A program made the translations under genes and the position numbers. Source: Gordonia mangrovi (lineage in GTDB: Bacteria > Actinomycetota > Actinomycetes > Mycobacteriales > Mycobacteriaceae). Taken from it: 64,000 nt of DNA. This document shows positions 54,001 through 63,144 of the stretch, piece by piece. Location: positions 4,402,001 through 4,466,000 of the forward strand of contig NZ_CP102850.1 in NCBI RefSeq assembly GCF_024734075.1, given 5' to 3'. The notes beneath the pieces are model-generated. The model worked only from the letters and a program-made list of their open reading frames with translations. It did not search any database and was not told the DNA's origin. How positions within the stretch are numbered: the stretch's first letter is position 1; every line of letters starts with the position of its first letter.

Positions 54001-55915
54001 CCAATCACAGGACTTCACAGTGGTCGGGGTCGGCGACATGAGTGGCGATGTCTTCGGCAACGGGATGTTGCTGTCCGACCACATCCGGCTCGTCGCCGCA
54101 TTCGACCATCGACACGTGTTCGTCGACCCGACACCCGACGCGGCAACCTCGTTCGGCGAACGGGCCCGGCTGTTCGATCTGCCCCGCTCCTCATGGGCCG
54201 ACTACGACCCCGCACTCATCAGTCGTGGCGGCGGGGTGTGGTCGCGGCATCAGAAATCCATTCCCGTCAGCGACGAGATGCGTGACGCGCTGGGACTCGA
54301 CGGTGGTGTCACCGAGTTGTCGCCCCCGGAACTCATCCGTGCGGTGCTGCTCGCGCCGGTGGACCTGTTGTGGAACGGCGGGATCGGCACGTACATCAAG
54401 GCGTCGAGCGAGTCGGACGCCGACGTCGGGGACAAGGCGAATGATGCGATCCGCGTCAACGGTGACGAACTGCGGGTCAAGGTGATCGGGGAGGGCGGCA
54501 ACCTCGGCGTCACCGAGCTCGGCCGGGTCGAGTTCGATCTGTGCGGCGGACACGTCAACACCGACGCGATGGACAACTCCGCCGGTGTCGATTGCTCCGA
54601 CCATGAGGTGAACATCAAGATCCTGCTCGACGCCGCGGTGTCGTCAGGTGACCTCGACGCCGATCACCGCACCGACCTGCTCGACTCGATGACCGGTGAG
54701 GTGGCCGACCTCGTTCTCGCCGACAACATCTCGCAGAACTCCGAACTCGGTTTCTGCCGCACCTACTCTCAGGAACGGGTCGACGTCCACGTACGCCAGC
54801 TCGCCGATCTCGCCGACACCTATGACGTCGATCTGCACCTCGAGGCGCTGCCCGAACCGGCGGAGCTGCGCAAGCGGTTCGCCGGTGATCTCCACCGGGG
54901 TCTGACGTCGCCGGAGCTCGCGACGCTGATGGCGCACGTCAAGCTGGCCACCAAGTCGGACCTGCTCGTCACCGACCTGCCGGACAACGACGTGTTCGAC
55001 GAGCGGTTGGCGCGCTACTTCCCGGTGCCGCTGCGCACACGGTTCGGCACCGGCATCCGAGCCCACCGTCTGCGGCGTGAGATCGTGACCACGACGCTGG
55101 TCAACGACGTCGTCGACAAAGCGGGCACCACGCACCTGTTCCGCCTACGCGAGGGGGCCGGCGCGTCCACCGAGGAAGGGGTGCGTGCCTACGTCGTGGC
55201 CAGTGCCGTGTTCGGTCTCGACGAACTGTTCGAACGGGTGGTACACGCCGCCGCGCCGGTCACCATGATCGACGAGATGACCTTGTACGCGCGGCGCCTG
55301 CTGTTCCGGGCGTCGCGCTGGCTGCTCGCGTTCCGGCCGCAGCCTCTCGCGATGGCCGCCGAGATCACGCGTTACCGCACCCGGGTCACCGAACTGTCGG
55401 CATTGCTCGACAGCTGGATGGGAGCGAGTTCGGCGCTCGACGTCGACCAGCGGGTGGAGCACTATCAGCAGGCCGGAGTACCGCAGGATCTCGCCCACGA
55501 CGTCGCCATCGGCCTGCACCGGTTCTGCCTGCTCGACATCATCGATGCCGCCGAGATCGCCGACTACGACCCGGTGGAGGTCGGCGAGGTGTACTTCGCC
55601 GTGATGGAACACTTCGGCATCGAGGAACTGTTGACGTCGGTCTCCGACCTCGAATACGGCGACCGTTGGCATGCGTTGGCGCGCTTGGCACTTCGTGATG
55701 ACATGCACGGTGCGCTACGCGCGATCACCCTGAAGATCCTGGAGATCGGTGAACCCGACGAGTCGGCGGGGGAGATGATCGCCGAGTGGGAGTCGTCGCA
55801 GTCGTCGCGGTTGTCGCGGATGCGCACGATGCTGACCGACATCAACGACCTCGCCGACCCCGACCTCGCCACCCTGTCGGTCGCCGCCCGGCAGTTGCGC
55901 AGTGTGATCCGCTAG
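51083..55915 (+). CDS. gdh: NAD-dependent glutamate dehydrogenase, 180-kDa class
   Basis: Oxidises glutamate to 2-oxoglutarate and ammonia. 1,610 residues, the usual size of this class (M. tuberculosis Rv2476c is similar). N-terminal ACT-like regulatory region (about 1-600); catalytic domain with [20 protein letters not shown] then [20 protein letters not shown] near 805-850; Rossmann NAD domain with [17 protein letters not shown] near 980 and [16 protein letters not shown]. In mycobacteria it is controlled by the FHA protein GarA. GTG 51083 is the start; the gene is divergent from the sulfatase with 236 bp between starts. Confidence 0.96.
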   Translation: [1610 protein letters not shown]

Positions 55916-55971
55916 GGGCTCATTTCGCGCAGGGATGACCACGCGGCCCGCCGGTCGGTTTATCGTGAGGC

Positions 55972-58200
55972 ATGGGTCGGACCGCGTTGAGAATCTGTCC
56001 GTTGTGCGAGGCAACCTGTGGCCTCACGGTGACCGTCGGCGACGACGGGCGGCTGCTGTCCGCGCGTGGTGACGCCGAGGATGTGTTCAGCCACGGCTAT
56101 ATCTGTCCGAAGGGCGCGAGCCTTCCCGAACTCGACAACGACCCGGACCGGCTCAGCCGGCCGCTGATCCGCCGCGACGGTGAACTCGTCGAAGCAGACT
56201 GGTCCGACGCCCTGCAGACCGTCGTGGACCGGGTGGGCGCGATCCGCGCCGACCACGGTGCATCAGCAGTGGGTGTGTACCTGGGCAATCCCACCGCACA
56301 TACCGTCGCCGGCGCATTGCACGCACCGATGCTGGCGCGCACCCTGGGCACCCCCAACGTGTTCAGTGCCAGCACGTTGGATCAGATGCCCAAGCAGATC
56401 GCGCTGGGCTACCTGTTCGGCAATCCGTTCGCCTTCTGTGTTCCCGATCTCGATCGCACCGATCACCTGGTCATCATCGGCGCCAATCCGGTGGTCTCCA
56501 ACGGGAGTGTCACCACCGCCGCGGATTTCCCGGGGAAGTTGGCCGCGCTGCGCAAACGTGGTGGTCACCTCACCGTGATCGATCCGGCCCGGACCCGGAC
56601 CGCGAAGCTCGCCGACACCCATCTGGCGCCGCGGCCCGGCACCGATGCCGCCCTCCTGTTCGGGGTGGTGCACACCCTGTTCGACGAGGACCTGATCGCC
56701 GCCGACCTGGGCGGGATCGCCCAGTACGTCAGCGGTGTGCAGGAGCTGCGTGACCGGTCGGGCGACTTCGCGCCAGAACGGGTCGCAGCCCACTGCGGCG
56801 TGTCGGCCGCCGAGATCCGCGAACTCGCACGCGGGATCGCCGCGGCACCGTCGGCAGCCGTCTACGGGCGGATGGGCACCACCACCGTCGAATTCGGCAC
56901 CGTCACCAGCTGGCTCATCGATGCCGTCAACATCCTCACCGGCAATCTCGACCGGCCGGGCGGCGTGATGTTCCCGACCCCGCCCACGGCGCCGGCGCCG
57001 CGTCCGCCCCGGCCGGGACGCCCGTTCCGCACCGGCCGGTGGCGAAGCCGGGTATCGGGCCACCCCGAGGTGGCCGGCGAACTGCCGTCGGCTGCGCTGG
57101 CGGAGGAACTCGACACACCTGGCGACGGGCAGATCCGCGCGCTGTTCACCATCGGTGGCAACCCCGTGCTGTCGGCTCCCGACGGCGAGCGCCTCTCCCG
57201 CGCCCTCGACGCCGCCGACCTCATCGTCTGTGTCGATCCCTACCTCAACGAGACCACCCGGCACGCCGATGTCATCCTTCCGCCGCCCCCGTCCTCGGCC
57301 AGCCCCCACTTCGACTTCCTCCTCAACAATCTCGCGGTACGTGCGACGGCGCGCTACTCGCGACCGGTCAGCCCACTCGGCGACGGCCGGCCCGGCGAGT
57401 CGGAGATCCTGTGCAGGCTCATCCTGGGGTTGAGCGGCGCCGGCATCGATGCCGACCCGATGCTGGTCGACGAGCAGGCGATCGTCGCGACCCTCGGCAA
57501 GGAGGTGGCCGATCCGTACTCGCCTGTCGCCGGCCGTGACACCGGCGACATGGTGGCGATGTTGCCCGACGCCCCCGGATATGAGCGGCGTCTGGACATG
57601 ATGTTGCGCCTCGGTGCCTATGGCGACGCCTTCGGGAGCCGGCCGGACGGGATCACTCTCGCCGATGTGCTGGCCGCACCCCACGGCATCGACCTCGGGC
57701 CGATGCGGCCGCGATTGCCCGGGGTCTTGCGTACGGAGTCGGGGACCATCGAACTCGCTGCCGACGACCTGATCGCCGACGTGGACCGGCTGCGCGAGAC
57801 CCTCGATCGCTCCACGGCGGGATTGGTGCTGATCGGGCGCCGCAACCTACGGTCCAACAACAGCTGGATGCACAACCTGACCGCCTTGTCGGGCGGCAGC
57901 AATCGCTGCACCCTCTATGTGCACCCCGACGACGCGAACCGGTACGGCATCGACGACATCGCCGTCGTCCGAGGTCCCGGAGGTGAGCTGAAGGTGCCGG
58001 TGGAGATCAGCACCGACATCCTGCCCGGCGTCGTGTCGCTGCCGCACGGCTGGGGCCACGACCTCGCCGGCACCCGATTGTCGGTCGCCGCGGGCGCACC
58101 GGGTGCCAATGTGAATCAGCTCAACGACGGCACGCTGATGGATCCGCTGTCGGGGACGGTCACCCTCAACGGCCTGCCGGTGGAGATCGCCCCGGCCTGA
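55972..58200 (+). CDS. Molybdopterin-dependent oxidoreductase, single subunit with [4Fe-4S] cluster
   Basis: 742 residues, DMSO-reductase/formate-dehydrogenase superfamily. The N-terminal cluster has C9, C12, C16 and C45 (CPLCEATC, ICPKG). Molybdopterin-binding segments include GANPVVSNGSVTTA, GRMGTTTVEFGT, GGNPVLSAPDG and the C-terminal RNLRSNNSWMHNL and PHGWGHD. No Sec or obvious Cys molybdenum ligand is seen around 120-150 (SASTLDQMPKQIALG); a Ser or Asp could serve. No partner subunits are present and no signal peptide, so it is probably soluble and cytosolic. Substrate unknown. Confidence 0.85.
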   Translation: MGRTALRICPLCEATCGLTVTVGDDGRLLSARGDAEDVFSHGYICPKGASLPELDNDPDRLSRPLIRRDGELVEADWSDALQTVVDRVGAIRADHGASAVGVYLGNPTAHTVAGALHAPMLARTLGTPNVFSASTLDQMPKQIALGYLFGNPFAFCVPDLDRTDHLVIIGANPVVSNGSVTTAADFPGKLAALRKRGGHLTVIDPARTRTAKLADTHLAPRPGTDAALLFGVVHTLFDEDLIAADLGGIAQYVSGVQELRDRSGDFAPERVAAHCGVSAAEIRELARGIAAAPSAAVYGRMGTTTVEFGTVTSWLIDAVNILTGNLDRPGGVMFPTPPTAPAPRPPRPGRPFRTGRWRSRVSGHPEVAGELPSAALAEELDTPGDGQIRALFTIGGNPVLSAPDGERLSRALDAADLIVCVDPYLNETTRHADVILPPPPSSASPHFDFLLNNLAVRATARYSRPVSPLGDGRPGESEILCRLILGLSGAGIDADPMLVDEQAIVATLGKEVADPYSPVAGRDTGDMVAMLPDAPGYERRLDMMLRLGAYGDAFGSRPDGITLADVLAAPHGIDLGPMRPRLPGVLRTESGTIELAADDLIADVDRLRETLDRSTAGLVLIGRRNLRSNNSWMHNLTALSGGSNRCTLYVHPDDANRYGIDDIAVVRGPGGELKVPVEISTDILPGVVSLPHGWGHDLAGTRLSVAAGAPGANVNQLNDGTLMDPLSGTVTLNGLPVEIAPA

Positions 58201-58319
58201 ACGGCGCTGCCTGAACTGCACTCGAGGTCCACGTCGCCGGGTGCGTAGGGTTGGGGCGCAGCCGGAACAGGACCGGTGCCGTCGGGAATGCGGTCGTATC
58301 GACGTCAGGGAGGAGTCGC

Positions 58320-58781
58320 GTGCTCTACGAGGACGAGGGAACCACAACCGAGGCCGGCTATGTGGTGCGAGTGCCCGTCCGCTGGTCGGACATGGATGTC
58401 TTTGCGCACATCAACCACGCGCGGATGGTGACATTGCTCGAGGAGGCACGAATCCCGTGGTTGTTCTACGACGAGCGACCGACCGCGGCCCTGCGCGAGG
58501 GATGCGTGGTGGCCGACCTCCATGTCCGATACCGCGAGCAGGTGCGTCACGACGAGGGACCGATCGTGGTCACTATGTTCGTCGAGCAGCTGCGGGCCGT
58601 CGACTTCACCGTCGGCTACGAGGTCCGGCGTGGCACCGACGGGCCCGACGCCAAACCGGCGGTCACCGCCACCACGCAGCTGGTGGCCTTCGACGTCGAC
58701 GCGCAACGTCTGCGTCGGCTGACCGCCGCGGAGAAGGCCCATCTGGGGTCGTTCCGGCGCGATCATCAGGTGAATCGATGA
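58320..58781 (+). CDS. Hot-dog fold acyl-CoA thioesterase
   Basis: 153 residues. 4HBT-type catalytic region RWSDMDVFAHINHARMVTLL, with Asp and His/Asn of the hot-dog active site, followed by EEARIPWLF and VADLHVRYREQV. Hydrolysis of an acyl-CoA is inferred; chain length unknown. GTG 58320 has GGAGGAG at good spacing; an extension to 58251 lacks family resemblance. Its stop overlaps the next start (ATGA). Position between gdh and the Rv2474c-like gene matches Rv2475c. Confidence 0.85.
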   Translation: MLYEDEGTTTEAGYVVRVPVRWSDMDVFAHINHARMVTLLEEARIPWLFYDERPTAALREGCVVADLHVRYREQVRHDEGPIVVTMFVEQLRAVDFTVGYEVRRGTDGPDAKPAVTATTQLVAFDVDAQRLRRLTAAEKAHLGSFRRDHQVNR

Positions 58782-59473
58782 GTGAGCCCGAACGGCACAT
58801 CACGCTGGCCGGCGTCGCCGACCGCGCCGATGCCGTGGCGTTTCTGGGGCGCGCACTCCGACTCGACGACGCCGCTGTGGTCCGGTTGGCCGCGCGGTCC
58901 GACGGACTCATCGGCCTATGGGTCACCACTGGCTTCGACGTACTCGCCGCCAGGTCGGTGTTCGGTCGGCAGCGGCCCGGCGACATCGTTTGTGACGCAG
59001 CCTCATTGCGCACATCGCTGCTGGCGGCCTCACCTGGGGACCAGGTCGACCCTGGCTTCGCGATGGAGAGTGCCTGGCGTGGGGCGCTGCCCGCAACCGG
59101 CGGCTTCACCCAGCTCGACGACGTCCCTGCGCGAACGGTCGTCGAGTTGTCGCGTGGCGGTGCGCATCTGGCCCGAAACGAGGGCAGCGCGCACGGGCCG
59201 GCGACCGGTCTGCTGGATCAGGACGTTCTCGAGGTCTCCGCCGCAGATTCCGAACGCCGCGCGTCGGTGTCGATGCGATCTCTGTTCGCGCTCACCGCAA
59301 TGGGATTCATCCGGGATGCGCAGGGTGGTGAGGTCACCGAGACATCGCCGATCGACCTCATCGATGCCGCCGAGCCGGTCCGAATCCGGTTGTCCGGCGC
59401 GTGGATTCGTATCGATGCCCGCTTCGGTTCGGTGTTCCAGCGTCGCGAACGGCTCTCGATGACACCTCGGTAG
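58778..59473 (+). CDS. Conserved actinobacterial protein of unknown function (Rv2474c-like by position)
   Basis: 231 residues, soluble, no signal peptide or membrane segment. Begins MSEPERHITLAGVADRADAV and shows LDDAAVVRLAARSDGLIGLW, WVTTGFDVLAARSVFG and MRSLFALTAMGFI. The ATG overlaps the thioesterase stop by 4 bp, implying coupled translation and a shared role. No catalytic motif recognised. Ends 9 bp before the convergent aglA stop. Confidence 0.85.
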   Translation: MSEPERHITLAGVADRADAVAFLGRALRLDDAAVVRLAARSDGLIGLWVTTGFDVLAARSVFGRQRPGDIVCDAASLRTSLLAASPGDQVDPGFAMESAWRGALPATGGFTQLDDVPARTVVELSRGGAHLARNEGSAHGPATGLLDQDVLEVSAADSERRASVSMRSLFALTAMGFIRDAQGGEVTETSPIDLIDAAEPVRIRLSGAWIRIDARFGSVFQRRERLSMTPR

Positions 59474-59482
59474 GCGCGCTGC

Positions 59483-61645
59483 TCACACCAGCCAGGCGGC
59501 CGAGTTCGGTGCGAGCTGCCCGTCGATCAGCGGGTAACTCGACAGCAGTACCTCGCCGGGTGGCAGCGGGACCGGCACGTCGGAGGTGTTGAGCGCGCAC
59601 ACCAGATGACCCACCGAGCGGCGGAAGGCCAGACAACCCTCGGGTGCCCCGTACCATTCGACGGTCTCGCCATCGAATTCTGGTCGCTGATAGCGCATCT
59701 CGATCGCCTGTCGATACAGCGACAGCGTCGAGCCGACGTCCTCCAATTGCGCCTCGACCGTGAAACGCGTCCATGAGTCGGGGATCGGCAGCCAGGTGTC
59801 CGGGGTGGTGCTGAATCCGTAGGGCGGCTCAAATCCTTCCCAGGGCAACGGAACCCGGCATGCGTCACGTCCCCGCTCGGTGTGGCCGGAACGTTCCCAC
59901 ACGGGGTCCTGCAACGCCTCGTCGGGTAGATCGGCGTTCGGCAGGCCCAACTCGGCGCCGTTGTAGATGAACACGGTACCCGGCAAAGCCAGTTCCACCA
60001 GGAGCATGGCCCGCGCGCGGAGGATGCCCAGATCGACATCCACCGAACCGGACTCGCCGTCGGAGTCGGTGTCGGCGTCGTCGGTGTCGGCGTCGGCTGG
60101 GGTCAGACGGCCGTAGCGGGTCACCTCGCGGTCCACGTCGTGATTGGACAGGGTCCAGGTGGGCGTTCCGCCCACCGACAGCACCGATTCCAGCGAGTTC
60201 TCGATGGCGTCGCGGATCGACACCGGGTCGAATGTCGCCTTCGCGAGGCGGAAGTTGAATCCGAGATGCAGTTCATCCGGCCGGAGGTATTCGGCGAATC
60301 GCTCGTTGTCGTCGACCCAGATCTCGCCGACATTCGCCGCGCCCGGATACTCGTCGAGCACCGTGCGGATCTTGCGGTGGATGTCGTGCACCGCATAGTT
60401 GTTGAACCGCGGGTCATCATCGGAGTTCTGTAGCAACCCGGCGGATTCGACATCCATGTCGGGCAGATCTGCCGGCTTGGCCATGCCGTGGGCGACATCG
60501 ATGCGGAACCCGTCGACGCCACGGTCGAGCCAGAACCGCAGGGTCTTCTCCAGATCGACGAAGACCTCCGGGTTCTCCCAGTTCAGATCGGGCTGCTCGG
60601 CGGCGAAGATGTGCAGGTACCACTGCCCGGGGGAACCGTCCGGGTCGGGCACCCGGGTCCAGGCCGGACCGCCGAACACGCTGTGCCAGTTGTTCGGCGG
60701 CTCCTCGCCGTTCTCGCCGCGGCCGTCGCGGAAGATGTAGCGGGCGCGGGCTGCGCTGCCGGGTTCGGCGGCCAATGCCTCGACGAACCACTCGTGCTGG
60801 TCGCTGGTGTGGTTGGGGACCAGATCCATCGTCACGCGGATGTCGCGGTCGTGGGCCTCGGCGATCAATTCGTCGAACAGTGCGATGTCACCGAACAGCG
60901 GGTCGATGTCGCGCGGATCGGCGACGTCGTAACCATGGTCGGCCATCGGGGAACGCATGATGGGACTCAGCCAGATCGCGTCGATGCCGAGCAGTTCGAG
61001 ATAGCCGAGTTTGTCGATGACACCGGCGAGATCGCCGACCCCGTCGCCGTTCAGATCGGAGAACGATCTCGGATAGATCTGGTAAAAGATCGCCGATGTC
61101 CACCAGGTCGTATCGGACGGATCGAGCTGGGTGGCCTCGGATGGCGGTACCGCGACGACGGTGGATGCCGATGTGTCGTCGGCGACATCCCCCTCGGTGG
61201 TGTCATCCTCTTCGGTGGCATCCGCATCAGCGGTGTCGTCGGCGTCGACAGCATCGGCATCGGTGTGCTCGGGCTCTGCCTCGTCGGTCACCTCGTCATC
61301 GACCTTCGCACCCTCTTCGGGGGTGTCGGTGTCGTCGGCGTCGTCGGACTCGGCGTCTTCTTCGCCCGTCTCGTCGGGTTCCTGTTCGGAGTCGGCGGAG
61401 CCCGCGTCGTCCGCAGCGGTCTCGCCTTCTGCCGTCTCGGGATCTGCGCCGTCTGGATCTGCGCTGTCTGGATCTGCGCTGTGTGGATCTGCGCTGTGTG
61501 GATCTGCGCTGTGTGGATCTGGGGCTTCGGGATCCGTCGGACTCGCGGCGGCGGTGTCGGTCTCGCCCTGCGATGCCTGGTCCGCACCGTCTGATTCCGG
61601 TGCGGCGGGGCCATCCTTCGATGTCTCGTCGCTCACCGTCGTCAT
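59483..61645 (-). CDS. aglA: Alpha-glucosidase, GH13 family, with acidic repetitive N-terminal extension
   Basis: Hydrolyses alpha-glucosidic bonds in maltose- or trehalose-like sugars. 720 residues. GH13 begins near 180 with WWTSAIFYQIYPRSFSDLNG; catalytic Asp in DGFRIDVAHG, Glu in NVGEIWVDD and Asp in LSNHDVDR are present, as is MDLVPNHTS. The first 175 residues are almost only Asp, Glu, Ala, Ser and Thr, including five DPHSA/DPDSA/DPDGA-type units from a 15-bp tandem repeat. No signal peptide. An internal start near the GH13 domain cannot be excluded. Between the Rv2474c-like gene and glbO, as in Rv2471. Confidence 0.9.
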   Translation of the reverse strand: MTTVSDETSKDGPAAPESDGADQASQGETDTAAASPTDPEAPDPHSADPHSADPHSADPDSADPDGADPETAEGETAADDAGSADSEQEPDETGEEDAESDDADDTDTPEEGAKVDDEVTDEAEPEHTDADAVDADDTADADATEEDDTTEGDVADDTSASTVVAVPPSEATQLDPSDTTWWTSAIFYQIYPRSFSDLNGDGVGDLAGVIDKLGYLELLGIDAIWLSPIMRSPMADHGYDVADPRDIDPLFGDIALFDELIAEAHDRDIRVTMDLVPNHTSDQHEWFVEALAAEPGSAARARYIFRDGRGENGEEPPNNWHSVFGGPAWTRVPDPDGSPGQWYLHIFAAEQPDLNWENPEVFVDLEKTLRFWLDRGVDGFRIDVAHGMAKPADLPDMDVESAGLLQNSDDDPRFNNYAVHDIHRKIRTVLDEYPGAANVGEIWVDDNERFAEYLRPDELHLGFNFRLAKATFDPVSIRDAIENSLESVLSVGGTPTWTLSNHDVDREVTRYGRLTPADADTDDADTDSDGESGSVDVDLGILRARAMLLVELALPGTVFIYNGAELGLPNADLPDEALQDPVWERSGHTERGRDACRVPLPWEGFEPPYGFSTTPDTWLPIPDSWTRFTVEAQLEDVGSTLSLYRQAIEMRYQRPEFDGETVEWYGAPEGCLAFRRSVGHLVCALNTSDVPVPLPPGEVLLSSYPLIDGQLAPNSAAWLV
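61441..61515 (-). repeat. Coding minisatellite, five tandem 15-bp units in aglA
   Basis: Five contiguous copies of GATCTGCGCTGTGTG on the plus strand (61441-61515), the first two with one or two changes. On the coding strand each gives Asp-Pro-His/Asp-Ser/Gly-Ala. A copy-number-variable tract within a coding region. Confidence 0.9.
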
Positions 61646-61735
61646 TGTGCCTTACCTGTGTTTTCGGTGAGACGTCCAGGTCGGGTCGGCGCGTCGTGCG
61701 ATACGCGCCGCGTGTCGCCCGTACGCGAGGCCGTA

Positions 61736-62176
61736 TTACACAGGCGAGTTCATCATCGAGTTCGCGGCCATCTCCATGTAGTCGACGAGTGCCCGGCGGT
61801 GTGCGTCGTCGAGAGTCTCGGCGTCGATCGAGGCGATGGCGATGTGCATACAGCGCAGCCATGCGTCGCGCTCCATCGGACCGACCCGGAACGGGTGATG
61901 ACGCATGCGCAGCCGCGGGTGGCCACGCTCGTCGGAGTAGGTCCGCGGGCCGCCCCAATACTGCTCGAGGAACATCCGCAGGCGGCGTTCGGCCGGACCC
62001 AGATCCTCCTCCGGATACAGCGGCCGCAGAACTTCGTCGGCGGCCACCTCCTCGTAGAACTTGGCGGTCAGCTTGCGAAATGTCTCTGCGCCGCCGACCT
62101 CCTCATAGAAGGTTCGCTGCGTCGCGGGTGTGCTCGGTTGAATACCGCCGGGGACCTGACTGCTCACGGACCCCAT
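61736..62176 (-). CDS. glbO: Group II truncated haemoglobin (trHbO)
   Basis: Oxygen-binding two-over-two globin linked to respiration and stress. 146 residues. Visible: [40 protein letters not shown], proximal His in [10 protein letters not shown] and Trp G8 in [10 protein letters not shown]. Tyr B10 and Tyr CD1 positions (FYEEV and PLYPEE) fit trHbO. ATG 62176 ([11 protein letters not shown]) has an AGGA before it; a GTG at 62167 and an ATG at 62206 are alternatives. It follows aglA in the mycobacterial order Rv2470-Rv2471. Confidence 0.93.
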   Translation of the reverse strand: MGSVSSQVPGGIQPSTPATQRTFYEEVGGAETFRKLTAKFYEEVAADEVLRPLYPEEDLGPAERRLRMFLEQYWGGPRTYSDERGHPRLRMRHHPFRVGPMERDAWLRCMHIAIASIDAETLDDAHRRALVDYMEMAANSMMNSPV

Positions 62177-62336
62177 TGTCCTGACCACCCGGGCACTCAT
62201 CAACATCGCGAGTCGGCGCGGGCTCGCGTCATCGGTTGTTCACGTTGCCGACCTGCATGGACACGCAGAATTGTCGTGCAAACGGGTCTGTTCCGTGGTC
62301 AACTTGACCTCGTCGGTGTTGAGGTGGGAGACGCGT

Positions 62337-63002
62337 ATGAAGTCCAGGAACGCAACGAAGGTGACCTCGGTCGAAGGCGCCCAGTCGCGTGTCCGCGCAC
62401 TCACCACCGTGCCGGGGGGTCGTGATGCCGATGCGGTGGCCCATATCGGCCCACCGATAGCCTCGTCTCCCGCCGGTACATCGTTATGGGGACGTCGCCG
62501 CGTCCTGTTGCTCAACGCAACCTACGAGCCGCTCACCGCGGTCTCCCTGCGCAGGGCGATTGTCCTGGTCTTGCGGGAACGGGCCGATGTGGTGCACGCC
62601 GACGACACCGGCCTGCTGGTCCACTCGGCCGACCTCTCGGTGCCGGTGCCCTCGGTCATCCGGCTGCGCTCCTATGTGAAGGTCCCGTATCGGGCGGTCA
62701 TCCCCATGACCCGCGCCGCGCTGATGCATCGCGACCGGTTCCGCTGCGGCTACTGTTCGGCCAAGGCGACCACCATCGACCACGTGGTGCCGCGCAGCCG
62801 CGGCGGGGCGCACTCCTGGGACAATTGCGTGGCCTGCTGTGCGGGTTGCAACCACCGCAAGGCCGACCGCCTGCTCAGCGAGTTGGGGTGGAAGTTGCGC
62901 ACCACCCCGTCGGCCCCGAAGGGACGTCACTGGCGGCTGCTCGCCACGATCAAGGACATCGATCCGGTGTGGACGCAGTACATCGATGCCGGTGCCGCCT
63001 GA
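62337..63002 (+). CDS. HNH endonuclease domain protein (Rv2469c-like)
   Basis: 221 residues. A conserved N-terminal region (RRRVLLLNATYEPLTAVSLR, RAIVLVLRERADVVH) precedes the HNH domain: RCGYCSAKATTIDHVVPRSR, then GGAHSWDNCVACCAGCNHRK with two zinc CxxC pairs and the catalytic His. The role is unknown although the protein is widespread in actinobacteria. ATG 62337 follows GGTGGGAG; a frame extension to 62271 looks non-coding. Divergent from glbO. Confidence 0.9.
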   Translation: MKSRNATKVTSVEGAQSRVRALTTVPGGRDADAVAHIGPPIASSPAGTSLWGRRRVLLLNATYEPLTAVSLRRAIVLVLRERADVVHADDTGLLVHSADLSVPVPSVIRLRSYVKVPYRAVIPMTRAALMHRDRFRCGYCSAKATTIDHVVPRSRGGAHSWDNCVACCAGCNHRKADRLLSELGWKLRTTPSAPKGRHWRLLATIKDIDPVWTQYIDAGAA

Positions 63003-63144
63003 TCGCCTCCGCGCATCTACGACGCGCTGTAGGGGTCGGTGCCCGCGTCGTCACCCGGTGGGCTAGATTGATCACACGACCTGCACCGCAGTCGGCTGCA
63101 GGTGCCGGCAACAGCCCTCAGCATCAACTGATCGAAAGGGTGGC

